Source: Deltaproteobacteria bacterium (GTDB taxonomy: Bacteria > Bdellovibrionota > Bdellovibrionia > Bdellovibrionales > JAMPXM01). From it: a DNA stretch of 64,000 nucleotides. The notes beneath the pieces were generated by a model that was not told the DNA's origin, did not search any database, and saw only the letters and a list, made by a program, of their open reading frames with translations. Every line of letters begins with the position of its first letter. Position 1 is the stretch's first letter. A program made the position numbers and the translations under genes. The stretch spans positions 1 to 64,000 of the forward strand of contig JAFLCB010000001.1 in NCBI GenBank assembly GCA_017302795.1, given 5' to 3'. Below are positions 49,730 through 59,243 of the stretch, one piece after another.

Positions 49730-51388
49730 TTAATTGACTCGGGCGTCGGTGCCAACCTTGTACGATTGATACTCCTCAACTCGCAGATTTAACTTAATGT
49801 GGTTTGATGTCGCTGTGATTTTTTGGAATGTATAGCGAAGCTCACCCGCACCATTCGGATCGCGCTCGGGAACCTGAATGAAAGAAATCATCACCACATT
49901 CTCATCTGCCACATGGGTCAGATTTGAAATTCCAGTAACCTGCGAAGAGTTTGCCGCATTTGTTTTATAAAGCGGCAATACTGATTGATTGTAGCTATAG
50001 CAGTTCTGTCCTTTTTCGTTTACCCGACGGAACTGAAACGCTCCATCGTATGCCACTGACGCGAATGGATTTCGCCAGTTAAGATGCTTGTTGTAAATCG
50101 TATCTAGCCGTTGACCTAGATACAGCTGATTCACGTTATTTCGATCCATTGCAGCCGACTTGTTCCTTGTCATAATGAACTCGAAAAAGTCTAGGTATCC
50201 GTCGCCGTCGCTATCAAAGTTGAAGGCGTCGCCATCGTTTTGCATTTCCTCGGTCCACTCTTGTGTCGGACCCGTTGGTGAGGTCGAATAAAGAAATCGC
50301 TCTTCGCATTTGTTTGCGAGATCGCGATCATCGTCGATCAGGTCAGCCGTGGTGCAATCGCGAGGAATGTTTTCCGAAAACACGATGTACTTATAAAAAA
50401 TGGCATCGCTGAGGTAAGGATCAAAACTATTTCGATTGTGAGGATTGAAAGTCTTGCCTTCCATTCTCGTCATTTTCGCTGGGTCAGCTTGAAACTCAGC
50501 ATTGTAGCGAGTTTCATCTTTGTCGCACAGTCCATCAGCGTCCGAATCGGAATCAATTGTTCCGTCGTCGCAAGGCGAGGCATTTAAGTTTGTCACAGTG
50601 AAATTTTTGATCAACCATGGCTCGCCCGTGTTAAAGCCGATCAAACTATCTAGCGGTATTCGGCCAGACACATTGGTATCAAGGAACTTCCCACGCCCCC
50701 AGTTTGCCATTTTCAGCATTCGGGCCGAAGCGGTTGGGTTCGGTGGTCCATAATAAACTGTGCTGAGTGTGATATCACCCAAAGCGATAAGACCGGTGAC
50801 GATATTTTGTAGAACCGGATCAGTCACACCATCGGAAGGTTCGCCGTCTGAAATGAACACGACCACATACCTGCTCGGTTGATTCGCATTTCGAGCGACA
50901 TCATTAGTAATTGTCGCGCCCGCCGTGGCGACCGCTGCTTGATAGGGAGTGCCGCCTGCGTTGGCTGTGGCAAGTGATTGTATGGCAGGCATTATGACAG
51001 AAGGGTCATTGGAAAAACCGCCAGAGAGACCCGTGTCATCTAGGATTTCTGCGGTAGCGCCAGCGTTCTGGAAGCTCACCAATCCCCACTTCGTAAATTG
51101 GTTGTTTTTATGAAGGTCATAAAATGCGCCGATGGTGCCAACGCGGTACATCCCAGTTGGATCAGTAGTTCCGTTCGAACCAGACTTGTCGACGACGAAA
51201 AGAATTTTTGTGAAACTTGCCTGGACTGTCGGTTCGATCGCACAGATTTCGCCATCCGATTTTGCCGATGCAAGTTCAGTCATCAGCGCGAGGCGGGATT
51301 GATCGCAATTCTGAAAGCCGATCACAACAGCACCTGCGACGGCGAGTGCCCCGAATGCCTTCTTCAAATGACTTTTACGAATGCCCAC
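49730..51388 (-). CDS. VWA-domain lipoprotein with thrombospondin-3-like calcium repeats
   Basis: A 552-residue protein. A probable lipobox FQNC (Cys28) ends the signal peptide. A von Willebrand A domain follows (KILFVVDKSGSNGT with Asp67, Ser69, Ser71 as MIDAS residues; later VVVFISDGEPSDG with the Asp of the second MIDAS strand). Then come acidic calcium-binding motifs of thrombospondin type 3: DSDSDADGLCDKDE and DSDGDGYLDFFE. The C-terminal ~150 residues are beta-rich. A cell-surface adhesion or binding role is plausible; the MIDAS loop DxSxS is intact. It lies between the TolQR pair and the gliding-like operon but on the opposite strand, so is probably a separate unit. Confidence 0.7.
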   Translation of the reverse strand: MGIRKSHLKKAFGALAVAGAVVIGFQNCDQSRLALMTELASAKSDGEICAIEPTVQASFTKILFVVDKSGSNGTTDPTGMYRVGTIGAFYDLHKNNQFTKWGLVSFQNAGATAEILDDTGLSGGFSNDPSVIMPAIQSLATANAGGTPYQAAVATAGATITNDVARNANQPSRYVVVFISDGEPSDGVTDPVLQNIVTGLIALGDITLSTVYYGPPNPTASARMLKMANWGRGKFLDTNVSGRIPLDSLIGFNTGEPWLIKNFTVTNLNASPCDDGTIDSDSDADGLCDKDETRYNAEFQADPAKMTRMEGKTFNPHNRNSFDPYLSDAIFYKYIVFSENIPRDCTTADLIDDDRDLANKCEERFLYSTSPTGPTQEWTEEMQNDGDAFNFDSDGDGYLDFFEFIMTRNKSAAMDRNNVNQLYLGQRLDTIYNKHLNWRNPFASVAYDGAFQFRRVNEKGQNCYSYNQSVLPLYKTNAANSSQVTGISNLTHVADENVVMISFIQVPERDPNGAGELRYTFQKITATSNHIKLNLRVEEYQSYKVGTDARVN

Positions 51389-51586
51389 TTAAATTTCCCC
51401 ACATCTCAAGTTGCCGAATCAATCCCCACAGAGCACTTTAACTGTACAAATCCGGCGCCAACTGGAAACCACCCTGATAGAGGACGGACCAAACGCGCTG
51501 GACACCTGTTCAAATCTTCGACAGGACTTCGTCCTCCTTATGTCTTATCGGTCGGTTGCCGATTGGTCTGTGGGGGATTACGCCGA

Positions 51587-51931
51587 ATGACAGCGTATTT
51601 CGCAAAAATATATACGTGGCTCAAAACGAGACACCTTTCCAAACGCGTGAGCGGCATCTTTGTCGGCCTCCAGTTGCCGTCTATACTTCTGATGGTGGGA
51701 ACAATTCTTCTTTTTTCTGAGCATTCAAATTCACAAGCACGCGTCGACTTAGAAGATCTCAACGTCAAGGGAGAGTTGCTTAACGACAACAGAATGCGGA
51801 TGTCTTCCCGCGAATCTACGAGAATCCAAGACCGCGTCAAATATCGAAAAAATTTCCGACCAGAAATCATTGATGGCATCGATCTACGCTTACCTGCGGC
51901 GGAAACCCTTGAAGAGGTCGAAGACAAATGA
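51587..51931 (+). CDS. Small bitopic membrane protein of the Agl/Glt-like operon
   Basis: A 114-residue protein: a basic N-terminus, one membrane helix near 24-43 (IFVGLQLPSILLMVGTILLF), then a charged periplasmic tail of about 70 residues (VDLEDLNVKGELLNDNRMRM, STRIQDRVKYRKNF). Orientation is probably N-in, C-out. The VDLEDLNVKGEL segment resembles a short conserved piece seen in small proteins encoded next to gliding-type FHA-TonB proteins, from memory only. It overlaps the FHA-TonB-like gene by ATGA, so it is the first gene of that operon. A longer in-frame start (51098) lies inside the divergent VWA gene and is rejected. Confidence 0.55.
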   Translation: MTAYFAKIYTWLKTRHLSKRVSGIFVGLQLPSILLMVGTILLFSEHSNSQARVDLEDLNVKGELLNDNRMRMSSRESTRIQDRVKYRKNFRPEIIDGIDLRLPAAETLEEVEDK

Positions 51932-53862
51932 GCAAAGCTCCGATTGACCTTCTTGATGCACCTGTTGAAGTCAGTATTCTTCGCGACGGCAAGCCGTTGA
52001 TGAAGCAGACCTTTCAACATACGCCAATTCGGTTTGGTCGAATCCTGGACAATGATATCGTACTGCCCTTCGACAGCGTTTCTCGACATCATTGCGAGCT
52101 TCGTTATCACGGTGGTCAATGGGCGCTCATCGACCTGAAGAGCATGAATGGCGTTCGAGTCAACGGTGAACGCGTTACTAGTGCATCTTTTGAAGGACAA
52201 GGCGAGTTCGAACTCAAGCCCGTTATCATTCAAATCAAGTCCCTAAGAGTTCACGCTAAACCTTCGCTGCAAGAAACTTCTGACGACGCTGACCCCAGCG
52301 GCGCGACCATTCCTGAGTTTATTTCGCCGACCGATGCCACCCTTGTAGGTCCCGAGCCCGTGAAACATGCTTCCAATCGACTGCACTCGGAAAAGCCAAA
52401 ACAGCAAGGCCCTCAACCTGGATTTCATGCAAGTCGTGATGCGGCTGGAAACAAGCGCGCACTTCTTAACGTTGATTCGGTCGAGCTCATGAGCGGACCG
52501 CACCCGATGATCGAGAAAGCAAAGGCTAGGGCGGTACAGATCGCTGTTTTCTGGCGTGAGGTTCTGATATCTGTCGACGAATTTCTACCAGGCGAAGAAA
52601 TAGTCATTGAGATCAATGGCATTTTTCTTCGACTGGGTAGAGTTGGACGAGATCGGTCGGAAGTTCGATGTCCTAATGGAACCGAATTTTCAAATCGACC
52701 GGGTCGTGAATCTGTTCTGCTGCCTACTACTCCGGTGATGTGGACAGCCGATTGGGGACTGGCCATGTCGGCTCGCTACGTTCCGCAATCCAAAAGTCGA
52801 CGCACCGGAATCGTTCCGCTACTCGAAGATGAGCTCATAGATCCAGTGGTGATTTCCGGACTCATGCATGGAGCCGTCGCGGTGGCCAACATGTTGATAA
52901 CGCCAAAGGCCCACACTCCGCCGCCGGCGCCTGAACGGGTCGCGAAAATAATTATGACTGCACCGACACCGGCCGTGGCCGTTGCGACGCCCACGCCGAC
53001 ACCGGTACCTACTCCTAAGCCGACGCCAATTGTTGCGAAGGCGACTCCACCTCCAAAAGTAGAAAAAAAGATCCCGGTCAAAAAGGACCCACCTAAAGTT
53101 GCGAAAAAAGAAGAAAAGAGCGCGCCTCCGCGGGCTGAAAAAGATAAAGTCGCGCCTAAAGTCGCGAAAAATAATCCGCCGCCACCTGGACCAAAGACCG
53201 ACGCTCCTCCCGCACCGACTCCACGGCCCTTTAACGCCTCCAGTGTAGGCGCACTCAAAGCACTGAGCATGCTCAGCGTTCCGCTGCCGAACACAGCCAA
53301 TACCGAAAAAATTGTTGTCCGCAAATCAGCGTCAGACTCTGATGCTGGTGGTTCGGGAAGTTCGCAACCTTCAACTGCATCAATGATGAAGGACCTGCCC
53401 CTCACCGAAGGTGGCGATGAAAACGGTTCAGCTGGCGGTATGGCGCTTAAAGTGTCCGATGGTGGAGCTGGCTACGGAACATCTGGATTCTCTGGAAAAA
53501 CTGGTAAACGAAATGTCCTTGGGTCGGTGATCGGCGGCGCGAACTATACCGAAACCGCAAAAACAGAAGGTCTGACTCGCGAACAAGTTATGAAAGTGGT
53601 CCAGAAGCATCACACACAAATTCAACAGTGCTACGAACGAAGTCTAATGGATGATCCCAATCTAGCAGGACGGGCAGAATTCGAATGGGAAATTTCCGCG
53701 AAAGGTTCCGTCGGTTCGGTCAGCGTAAAAGAGACGTCATTGCGAAACGGTGATCGCCTGCTTGATTGTGTAAAAGGAGTCTTCAGGGGTATGAAGTTCC
53801 CGACTGCCAAGAACGGGTCTGCGACGACCCCGACCATCGGCTTGCCCTTCGGACGTCTTTGA
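51928..53862 (+). CDS. FHA-TonB-like energy-transducing protein, GltG-like
   Basis: A 644-residue protein. The cytoplasmic FHA domain spans residues 30-85 with a complete binding set: GRI (37-39), SRHH (52-55), NG (74-75), NG (79-80). A domain of about 100 residues follows, then a likely membrane helix near 308-326. The periplasmic Pro/Lys-rich stalk (about 328-440, TPTPVPTPKPTPIVAKATPP) recalls TonB. The C-terminal domain (about 550-644) has QIQQCYERSL and LLDCVKGVF with two conserved Cys, as in the AgmX/PglI-type C-terminal domain. GltG of the Myxococcus gliding machine has this order. It would couple the TolQ/R-type motor next to it to the outer parts, perhaps under kinase control through the FHA domain. 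Confidence 0.75.
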   Translation: MSKAPIDLLDAPVEVSILRDGKPLMKQTFQHTPIRFGRILDNDIVLPFDSVSRHHCELRYHGGQWALIDLKSMNGVRVNGERVTSASFEGQGEFELKPVIIQIKSLRVHAKPSLQETSDDADPSGATIPEFISPTDATLVGPEPVKHASNRLHSEKPKQQGPQPGFHASRDAAGNKRALLNVDSVELMSGPHPMIEKAKARAVQIAVFWREVLISVDEFLPGEEIVIEINGIFLRLGRVGRDRSEVRCPNGTEFSNRPGRESVLLPTTPVMWTADWGLAMSARYVPQSKSRRTGIVPLLEDELIDPVVISGLMHGAVAVANMLITPKAHTPPPAPERVAKIIMTAPTPAVAVATPTPTPVPTPKPTPIVAKATPPPKVEKKIPVKKDPPKVAKKEEKSAPPRAEKDKVAPKVAKNNPPPPGPKTDAPPAPTPRPFNASSVGALKALSMLSVPLPNTANTEKIVVRKSASDSDAGGSGSSQPSTASMMKDLPLTEGGDENGSAGGMALKVSDGGAGYGTSGFSGKTGKRNVLGSVIGGANYTETAKTEGLTREQVMKVVQKHHTQIQQCYERSLMDDPNLAGRAEFEWEISAKGSVGSVSVKETSLRNGDRLLDCVKGVFRGMKFPTAKNGSATTPTIGLPFGRL

Positions 53863-53894
53863 GCATTTGCCAAGAGTCATCTACACTTTGAAGC

Positions 53895-54539
53895 ATGATC
53901 ACAAAACTAATTACGGCATTCAATCACGGCGGCCCCTTCATGTGGCCCATTCTGTTTATATCTTTCGCGGGACTCGCGCTGACAATCGAACGAGTGCGGT
54001 ACATGAGTGCAGCATCTGCGGTCAGAAAAGAAGAGTTTCTCAATCAACTCAACCAGCTGGTGCTGCAAGGAAATCTTGAACGCTGCATCGCACTCTGCAA
54101 TCAGAACCCCACGCCACTGACGAAAATTGTGCGCGCGGGGCTAATGGCAATTGCCTCTAGAAAAACTGTCGACGAAGTTCAAACCGCGATGGATGCCATC
54201 GCGCTTCGCGAGGTTCCAAAAATTGAGAAGCGCACAAGTTTACTTGCGATGCTCGCGAACATGGCAACGCTTGTCGGACTCCTTGGAACCACGGTCGGCA
54301 TGATCGGCGCATTCGCGGCCGTTGCAACAGTTGCGGCAAGCGAAAAGGCCGCCCGCCTTGCAGCTGAAATTTCGGAAGCCATGAATTGTACTGCGTTTGG
54401 TCTGCTGGTCGCAATTCCCCTTCTTGGCGCCTATGGCTGGCTGACTACCAGAGGAACAGAAATCGTCGACGACGTTCACGAAGCGGCAGTCGCGACATTG
54501 AATTTTATCATTTCGAATCGCGATAAATTCGCGCGGTAA
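53895..54539 (+). CDS. TolQ/MotA-type motor subunit, AglR-like
   Basis: A 214-residue TolQ-family channel subunit with TM1 near 12-30 (GPFMWPILFISFAGLALTIE), TM2 (LLAMLANMATLVGLLGTTVGMIGAFAAV) and TM3 (AEISEAMNCTAFGLLVAIPLLGAYGWL). The MotA/ExbB signature between TM2 and TM3 is clear. In Myxococcus, AglR (TolQ-like) pairs with AglQ and AglS (TolR-like) to drive gliding and spore-coat transport. Here a single TolQ gene is followed by two TolR genes, which matches that arrangement. The ATG lies 32 bases after the gltG-like stop. Confidence 0.8.
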   Translation: MITKLITAFNHGGPFMWPILFISFAGLALTIERVRYMSAASAVRKEEFLNQLNQLVLQGNLERCIALCNQNPTPLTKIVRAGLMAIASRKTVDEVQTAMDAIALREVPKIEKRTSLLAMLANMATLVGLLGTTVGMIGAFAAVATVAASEKAARLAAEISEAMNCTAFGLLVAIPLLGAYGWLTTRGTEIVDDVHEAAVATLNFIISNRDKFAR

Positions 54540-54557
54540 ATTTAGGAAAAGGAATCT

Positions 54558-55028
54558 ATGGGCGCGTCGATGCCGGGCGGAGGAAAATCCGCCAATGCCG
54601 AATTAAACCTTGTTCCCTTTATCGATCTGTTTTCAGCATTGATTTGTTTTCTATTGATGACTGCCGCATGGAATAACCTCGAGTCTATCGATACCGGCGC
54701 ACCACCAAAGTCGATTGATCTCCGCGATGACAACGAGCAGCCCGCTCCGACTCCGCCGCAAAAACCTAAGGTCGCACTCACGGTGACGCTTTACGTAGAT
54801 CGCTTGGATATCGGCGAAGATAACAAAATTCAAACTTTTCGCCACGTACGGGGAAATCCTGACTTTGCGGCACTGACTAGGCAGCTGTCGGAGTGGAGAA
54901 AAAAGTATCCCGACAGGAAAGATGTTCTTCTCTCGACGGAAAATCGCGCCCCCTACAAACACCTCATCAGTTTGATGGATACCTTCATTGCAGGAGAATT
55001 CCCCGAAGTGGGAATTACACTTAACTAA
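54558..55028 (+). CDS. TolR-type motor subunit, AglQ/AglS-like
   Basis: A 156-residue protein: a short cytoplasmic start, one membrane helix with the conserved Asp (NLVPFIDLFSALICFLLM; Asp23), and a periplasmic domain with VTLYVDRLDIGEDN and RAPYKHLISLMDTFIAGEFPEVGITL, matching the ExbD/TolR fold. It is the first of two TolR genes in the operon. AAAAGGAA precedes the ATG. The stop TAA shares a base with the ATG of the second TolR gene (TAATG), so they are coupled and probably form a heterodimeric stator with the AglR-like protein. Confidence 0.8.
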   Translation: MGASMPGGGKSANAELNLVPFIDLFSALICFLLMTAAWNNLESIDTGAPPKSIDLRDDNEQPAPTPPQKPKVALTVTLYVDRLDIGEDNKIQTFRHVRGNPDFAALTRQLSEWRKKYPDRKDVLLSTENRAPYKHLISLMDTFIAGEFPEVGITLN

Positions 55029-55600
55029 TGGCAAGCGGTGGCGGTCCTGGCGCAGGTCAGGCAGAAAAAATTGTAAAGCCGGGATACCACATTCGGCCGA
55101 AGCATGACCTGCACGGGCTTCGGCAGCGTCGCACCGATAGTTCAAAGGGACATCTAGCGGGAGAACTCCCCTTAACAGCGATGATCGATATGTTTTCGAT
55201 TTTGGTCATCTATCTGCTGATGAACTTCTCGGCGACAGGCGACCCATTTTTTATGGGGAGACCCGGCGTCGTGCTTCCAACTGCTGGTAAAGCAAAGGAA
55301 ATGCAGTCTGCCCCTCTGTTATCTTTCGTGAAGGGCACCTATTACTTGGATGCTTTAACTCCTGACGGCGGACAACTAAAGATCGAGGACAATTCTCAAA
55401 ACCTACAAGTGATCATACAATCGCTGCAAAAACTGCAACTGCAAATCAAACAGAAAACGCCAAAAGAATTTAACGGGCGGTTAAACATTCAAGCCGACGA
55501 AAATACGCCGCTTCTTTATATCAAGCGGGCCATGTCCGCCGGTACTTCCGCCGGTTGGACCTCGATTAACTTCGTCGTTAATCCTGAAACTTCCAACTAG
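55028..55600 (+). CDS. Second TolR-type motor subunit, AglQ/AglS-like
   Basis: A 190-residue protein with a long basic N-terminal extension (residues 1-45, KPGYHIRPKHDLHGLRQRR) that could contact cytoplasmic partners. Then comes one membrane helix with the conserved Asp (LTAMIDMFSILVIYLLMNF; Asp54) and a periplasmic TolR domain (KEFNGRLNIQADENTPLLYIKRAM). It differs clearly from the first TolR, as do AglQ and AglS. It starts on the last base of the upstream stop. It is the last gene of the operon; a GC-rich inverted repeat follows. Confidence 0.8.
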   Translation: MASGGGPGAGQAEKIVKPGYHIRPKHDLHGLRQRRTDSSKGHLAGELPLTAMIDMFSILVIYLLMNFSATGDPFFMGRPGVVLPTAGKAKEMQSAPLLSFVKGTYYLDALTPDGGQLKIEDNSQNLQVIIQSLQKLQLQIKQKTPKEFNGRLNIQADENTPLLYIKRAMSAGTSAGWTSINFVVNPETSN

Positions 55601-55613
55601 ACGCTCGCGCATC

Positions 55614-55691
55614 GCTTTGCGGAGGGCGGGCATCCAGCCCTCCTCGCGGGGGGGCACCCGGCATCCTGCCGCGCGAGAGCCTCCGCAAAGC
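55614..55691. terminator. GC-rich inverted repeat between the converging operons
   Basis: GCTTTGCGGAG (55614-55624) pairs with CTCCGCAAAGC (55681-55691), an 11-bp outer stem. Inside are smaller GC stems (GGAGGGCGGG / AGCCCTCC). ACGCTCGCGC and ACGCTCGCTCGG flank it as partial direct repeats. No T-run. It may end transcription from both sides with Rho, or be another dispersed element. Confidence 0.6.
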
Positions 55692-55739
55692 TAAACGCTC
55701 GCTCGGTTGGCCAGAGGCAAAAACACGCTCCATTGAATG

Positions 55740-58700
55740 TTAGAGTTTTTTGGCCATGGGGTGGAGGAGTTTTGGTTTTGTTGCACCCTTGCGCTTTGGT
55801 TCGAGTTGCTTCACTCGCTTTTTGAATCCAAATTCGCTGTAAAGTCCCGACAGGTTCCACACCGCTGTCGGCTCGGAAGACGACGCTTTCATCGCTTTCT
55901 TCAACCAATCGGCACCGACATCAAGGTCATTCACATACAATCGTCCGACACCAATTCCTGCCATAGCCATTGCGCTATTTTCGTCAATCTCTAAAATGCG
56001 ATTAAAAATTGCCATCGCAACCCAATACTGCTGATCGTTCATGTAAGCGGTCGCTAAATCTTTTAAGACTGCGACGTCTCGAGGAGTATCATAAAGCTTG
56101 GTTCGCAGACTTCTCGCAAGTTTAGGCGGCGCAGAGCCTTTTGATTTGTTGAATTGAATCGTGTCAGCTTCTTCTTTTACGACTTTACGCCCTTTTTCTC
56201 TGCAGCCTTGGACATAAGCGGTGAACACTTCAAATCGTTCGGCAGTTTCTAGACACTGTCCGAAAACCACAGACGCACCATCCGTGTACTGCTTCGCTTG
56301 CTTTGATAGTTCTTTGCGATAAATTGATTGTTCCTCCGGCCTGAGGCCCGAGGGCAGCGGTGAATCGGCTATGAAACGACCCAGCTCAAAGTTTGCTTGG
56401 CCGAGTAAATAAAGAGCGGCGATGGTCCATCGCCCGGCTCCGGCTTTAACTATCTCATTTAGCTCTTTAGAAAGAACCTGAAATGACTTTACCTTGTTCA
56501 CCAATGCATTTTGGTCTGCGGCATTCCTCATTTGAATCGCTCGGAAACTTTCTAGTGCCCGTTGAGCAAGAAGAAATCGAGCGTGGCTAGAGCGATCAAG
56601 ATCATCTGAGGCCGCAATCTTTTTGAGACGCGGCAGCGCCTCGGCTTGGCGCCCTTGGCGCCAAAGAGCTAAAGCACCATAGTAGGCCGCGAGATCCGTT
56701 CTCATCTGTGAGGTCGACTTCTCGAGGGCTGCCCATTCCCCACCCAAAAACTCACATCTGGTGACGCTTTCTTGGTCGCCCAGCGAAAAGTATAGTCGTT
56801 TGGCTTCTTTGAATTCTCCCAACCACTCATAAATTTGCGCCGAATTTTTGCGCCACTCTTTGGATTCTTTTTCACCGGGATACTTGTCCGAGAACCGAGA
56901 CAGATATCTTGCCGCTCGTTCGAAATCTGCCGTTACCAATGCCGTTTGCGCCATCGAGCTGACAACCTCTTTCGTAAAAGAAGAGTCCGAATGCTTTTCT
57001 AATAGTGCTTCGCCAACGTCATAAAGCTCTGGATCTCGTTTGGATCTTAGCGATGTAAATGCCTCATATAACGCCGCAGATCCCATCGACGAATCTTTAT
57101 ACTTCGACGCAAGGTTCTTTAGATTTGCCGCATATTCTTTTGAGCCGAAATCGCCTGCCGCGATCTGAAGATCCTTTAACTGCGCCCGTCGACTAAGATC
57201 ACGAATCGCTTTGCGATCATCGTCCGCTAAACCGCGAGTCTTTTCCAACTGCTTGGCCGCGTCAATTAATCCTTTAAAGTCATCCAGCTGTGAATACGCG
57301 TTGATAATCATGAAGATCGCGTCGCGAGTGCGCGTGTCTCGGGAAAAGTTTTTAATAAAAAATGTGAACGACTGAATTGCCTGCGGCAGTAGTCGATCTT
57401 CGTACCAGCTTTGTCCGATATTATAAGCGGTCGAGGCCGCCGCAGGGTGACGCATATGCTTGACCACCCAGTTGGTCCCGACATCTCTAACGCCTCGTCG
57501 CGCGCGAACCAAATCAATCGGCGGAAGCTTCTCTGGTTCCTTAAGTGCATTGACATAGGCTTGGATCGCAGACTCTTTAAACTCGTCCTGCTTCCGCTTC
57601 TCTTTAACGGTCCGTGACAACGTCTCAAATTCCAAACCCGCGCGAGCCCAATCCTGTCCACGGTAAAGGCTTTCGGCTTTGTTGATTAGCATTTTTGAGA
57701 GATCACGGTTTTGCGGAAATCCGATCTGATAAATTTCGTACGCCTGTGCCGCTAATAGAAAATCTTCGCGACTGCTTTTGATTCGCGCCGCTTGTTGGAT
57801 GCGGGTAGCGATATCGCGAGTAATTAGCTCTAGGAATTTTAGTTGGCTCGCTTCCTTCCGATTAAACTTTCCCTGGCGATCGACAGCGCGAGTCCGAATT
57901 TCTTGCGTGGTAATCACGGCATGCTCGATGAACCTTATCTGATCAGTAACTTGGTTCGCCTTTTTAATTGCCTCGTTCCATCGTTGAATAGCTTCAAACT
58001 TCACTTCAGGATCTGAGCTTGCGACCAAGACTTCAATCCAAACATCGCCTACTTCTCGCCACATTTCTTTCAACGCGAGTCGACGGCCTACTCGTGAAAG
58101 CACTCGTCGATAGGTCAAATGTCCATCGGAGATTTTTTTAAAGTATTCGACTGGATGCAAGACGACAGCTAGCGGCTCTTTGTCGATCTCTTTAGCAGCA
58201 GACGCGTTTTGCTTTGTGCCGATGGCCGGAGCTGGAGACGGAGTACCGGGCTTTTTCCAATCCGAAATCTTTTGCGGAAGTTCTTTGACTGCCGTCGGAG
58301 AAGTGACCGCAGGCGCATTTAAGGAATTTTTCGCTTTTTCTTTTTCTTTTGCAGCCTCCTCTTTCAGTGAGACTTTGTAATCCCCGTACATTTCCACATA
58401 GGGAACGGCGAGTGAAAGAACTGCCTCTCGCCGAATATCTGTTTTCCGGTAGAGCTCCGGTAAATCGAGCGTGAGATTGCGACTAACTAAACCCTGGGTG
58501 CGGACAGCTTCCTCGAAAGCAGTGACTGCTTCTTTGTACTTTTGCTGATTCACAAAGCACCAGCCAATTCTGTAGTGGGCCAGCGGGGTGTATGCCGAGA
58601 GGTCTTTCGATATCACACGACGAAAGGTTTCAAGCGCTCCTTCGATGTCCTTTTTCTCCTCAAGAAAATAGTCTCCTAGAATAATATTTGCTTCCAATAG

Positions 58701-59243
58701 GTTTTGGGATTCCGGGAATTCTTGATTCAGCTGTCCGAAGGTTTTGATCATGGCTTCTGATTGACCAATATCCCGCAGCTCTAAGCCTTTAAAAAATAGC
58801 GCTCGATCGCGAAGTTTACTTTTCGGAAAGAAGGCGTAAACCTTTTGGTAAATGTCGATCGCTTCTTGCTTTGGGCGCTTCTCGGCCGTGAAGTCGATCT
58901 CAGTAATCGGAACACCTTTATTTTTGTTAACTTTTATCAAATACATGAGTCGGCTTTTTTGTAGGTGAAGGTCCGCCAGCGAAAAATAGAGTTCGGGCAG
59001 AAACTCCGTGTCGCGAACACGCTTGATCTCGGTACCCGTGACGGCAATTTTTTTCTCTGTCGAACGCAACTGCTCTTGGAGCTCACTCACTTCTGTGGCA
59101 GAAAAATTTCGTCTGAGGCCCGTCGTCACTTTGGGCGATAGGATGGGTCCCTCTTTTTCTTGCGCACCCGCAAGAGCTGCTACAAAAAAGATCAGGATAC
59201 TCAAAAGAGTCGCGGTCGAGCGCACGTGCAGTTTTGACCTCAC
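55740..59243 (-). CDS. Large periplasmic TPR protein, GltI-like
   Basis: An 1167-residue protein with a signal peptide (about 1-27, ending AGAQE) and helical repeats over nearly its whole length; typical tetratricopeptide units include YTPLAHYRIGWCFVNQQKYK, AASTAYNIGQSWYEDRLLPQ and DQQYWVAMAIFNRILEIDEN. In the Myxococcus Glt system GltI is a very large periplasmic TPR protein, and this gene sits in the matching place opposite a motor operon, so it is likely a periplasmic linker or track component. The Lys-rich region near 295-350 (KEEAAKEKEKAKNSL, Pro/Ala linker) divides the repeats. It overlaps the upstream TPR gene by ATGA. Confidence 0.7.
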   Translation of the reverse strand: MRSKLHVRSTATLLSILIFFVAALAGAQEKEGPILSPKVTTGLRRNFSATEVSELQEQLRSTEKKIAVTGTEIKRVRDTEFLPELYFSLADLHLQKSRLMYLIKVNKNKGVPITEIDFTAEKRPKQEAIDIYQKVYAFFPKSKLRDRALFFKGLELRDIGQSEAMIKTFGQLNQEFPESQNLLEANIILGDYFLEEKKDIEGALETFRRVISKDLSAYTPLAHYRIGWCFVNQQKYKEAVTAFEEAVRTQGLVSRNLTLDLPELYRKTDIRREAVLSLAVPYVEMYGDYKVSLKEEAAKEKEKAKNSLNAPAVTSPTAVKELPQKISDWKKPGTPSPAPAIGTKQNASAAKEIDKEPLAVVLHPVEYFKKISDGHLTYRRVLSRVGRRLALKEMWREVGDVWIEVLVASSDPEVKFEAIQRWNEAIKKANQVTDQIRFIEHAVITTQEIRTRAVDRQGKFNRKEASQLKFLELITRDIATRIQQAARIKSSREDFLLAAQAYEIYQIGFPQNRDLSKMLINKAESLYRGQDWARAGLEFETLSRTVKEKRKQDEFKESAIQAYVNALKEPEKLPPIDLVRARRGVRDVGTNWVVKHMRHPAAASTAYNIGQSWYEDRLLPQAIQSFTFFIKNFSRDTRTRDAIFMIINAYSQLDDFKGLIDAAKQLEKTRGLADDDRKAIRDLSRRAQLKDLQIAAGDFGSKEYAANLKNLASKYKDSSMGSAALYEAFTSLRSKRDPELYDVGEALLEKHSDSSFTKEVVSSMAQTALVTADFERAARYLSRFSDKYPGEKESKEWRKNSAQIYEWLGEFKEAKRLYFSLGDQESVTRCEFLGGEWAALEKSTSQMRTDLAAYYGALALWRQGRQAEALPRLKKIAASDDLDRSSHARFLLAQRALESFRAIQMRNAADQNALVNKVKSFQVLSKELNEIVKAGAGRWTIAALYLLGQANFELGRFIADSPLPSGLRPEEQSIYRKELSKQAKQYTDGASVVFGQCLETAERFEVFTAYVQGCREKGRKVVKEEADTIQFNKSKGSAPPKLARSLRTKLYDTPRDVAVLKDLATAYMNDQQYWVAMAIFNRILEIDENSAMAMAGIGVGRLYVNDLDVGADWLKKAMKASSSEPTAVWNLSGLYSEFGFKKRVKQLEPKRKGATKPKLLHPMAKKL

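Noticed and set aside
52776-53405. 209-codon Gly/Ser-rich minus-strand frame
   Set aside because: Complement of the Pro/Lys-rich stalk of the FHA-TonB-like protein; low-complexity artefact.
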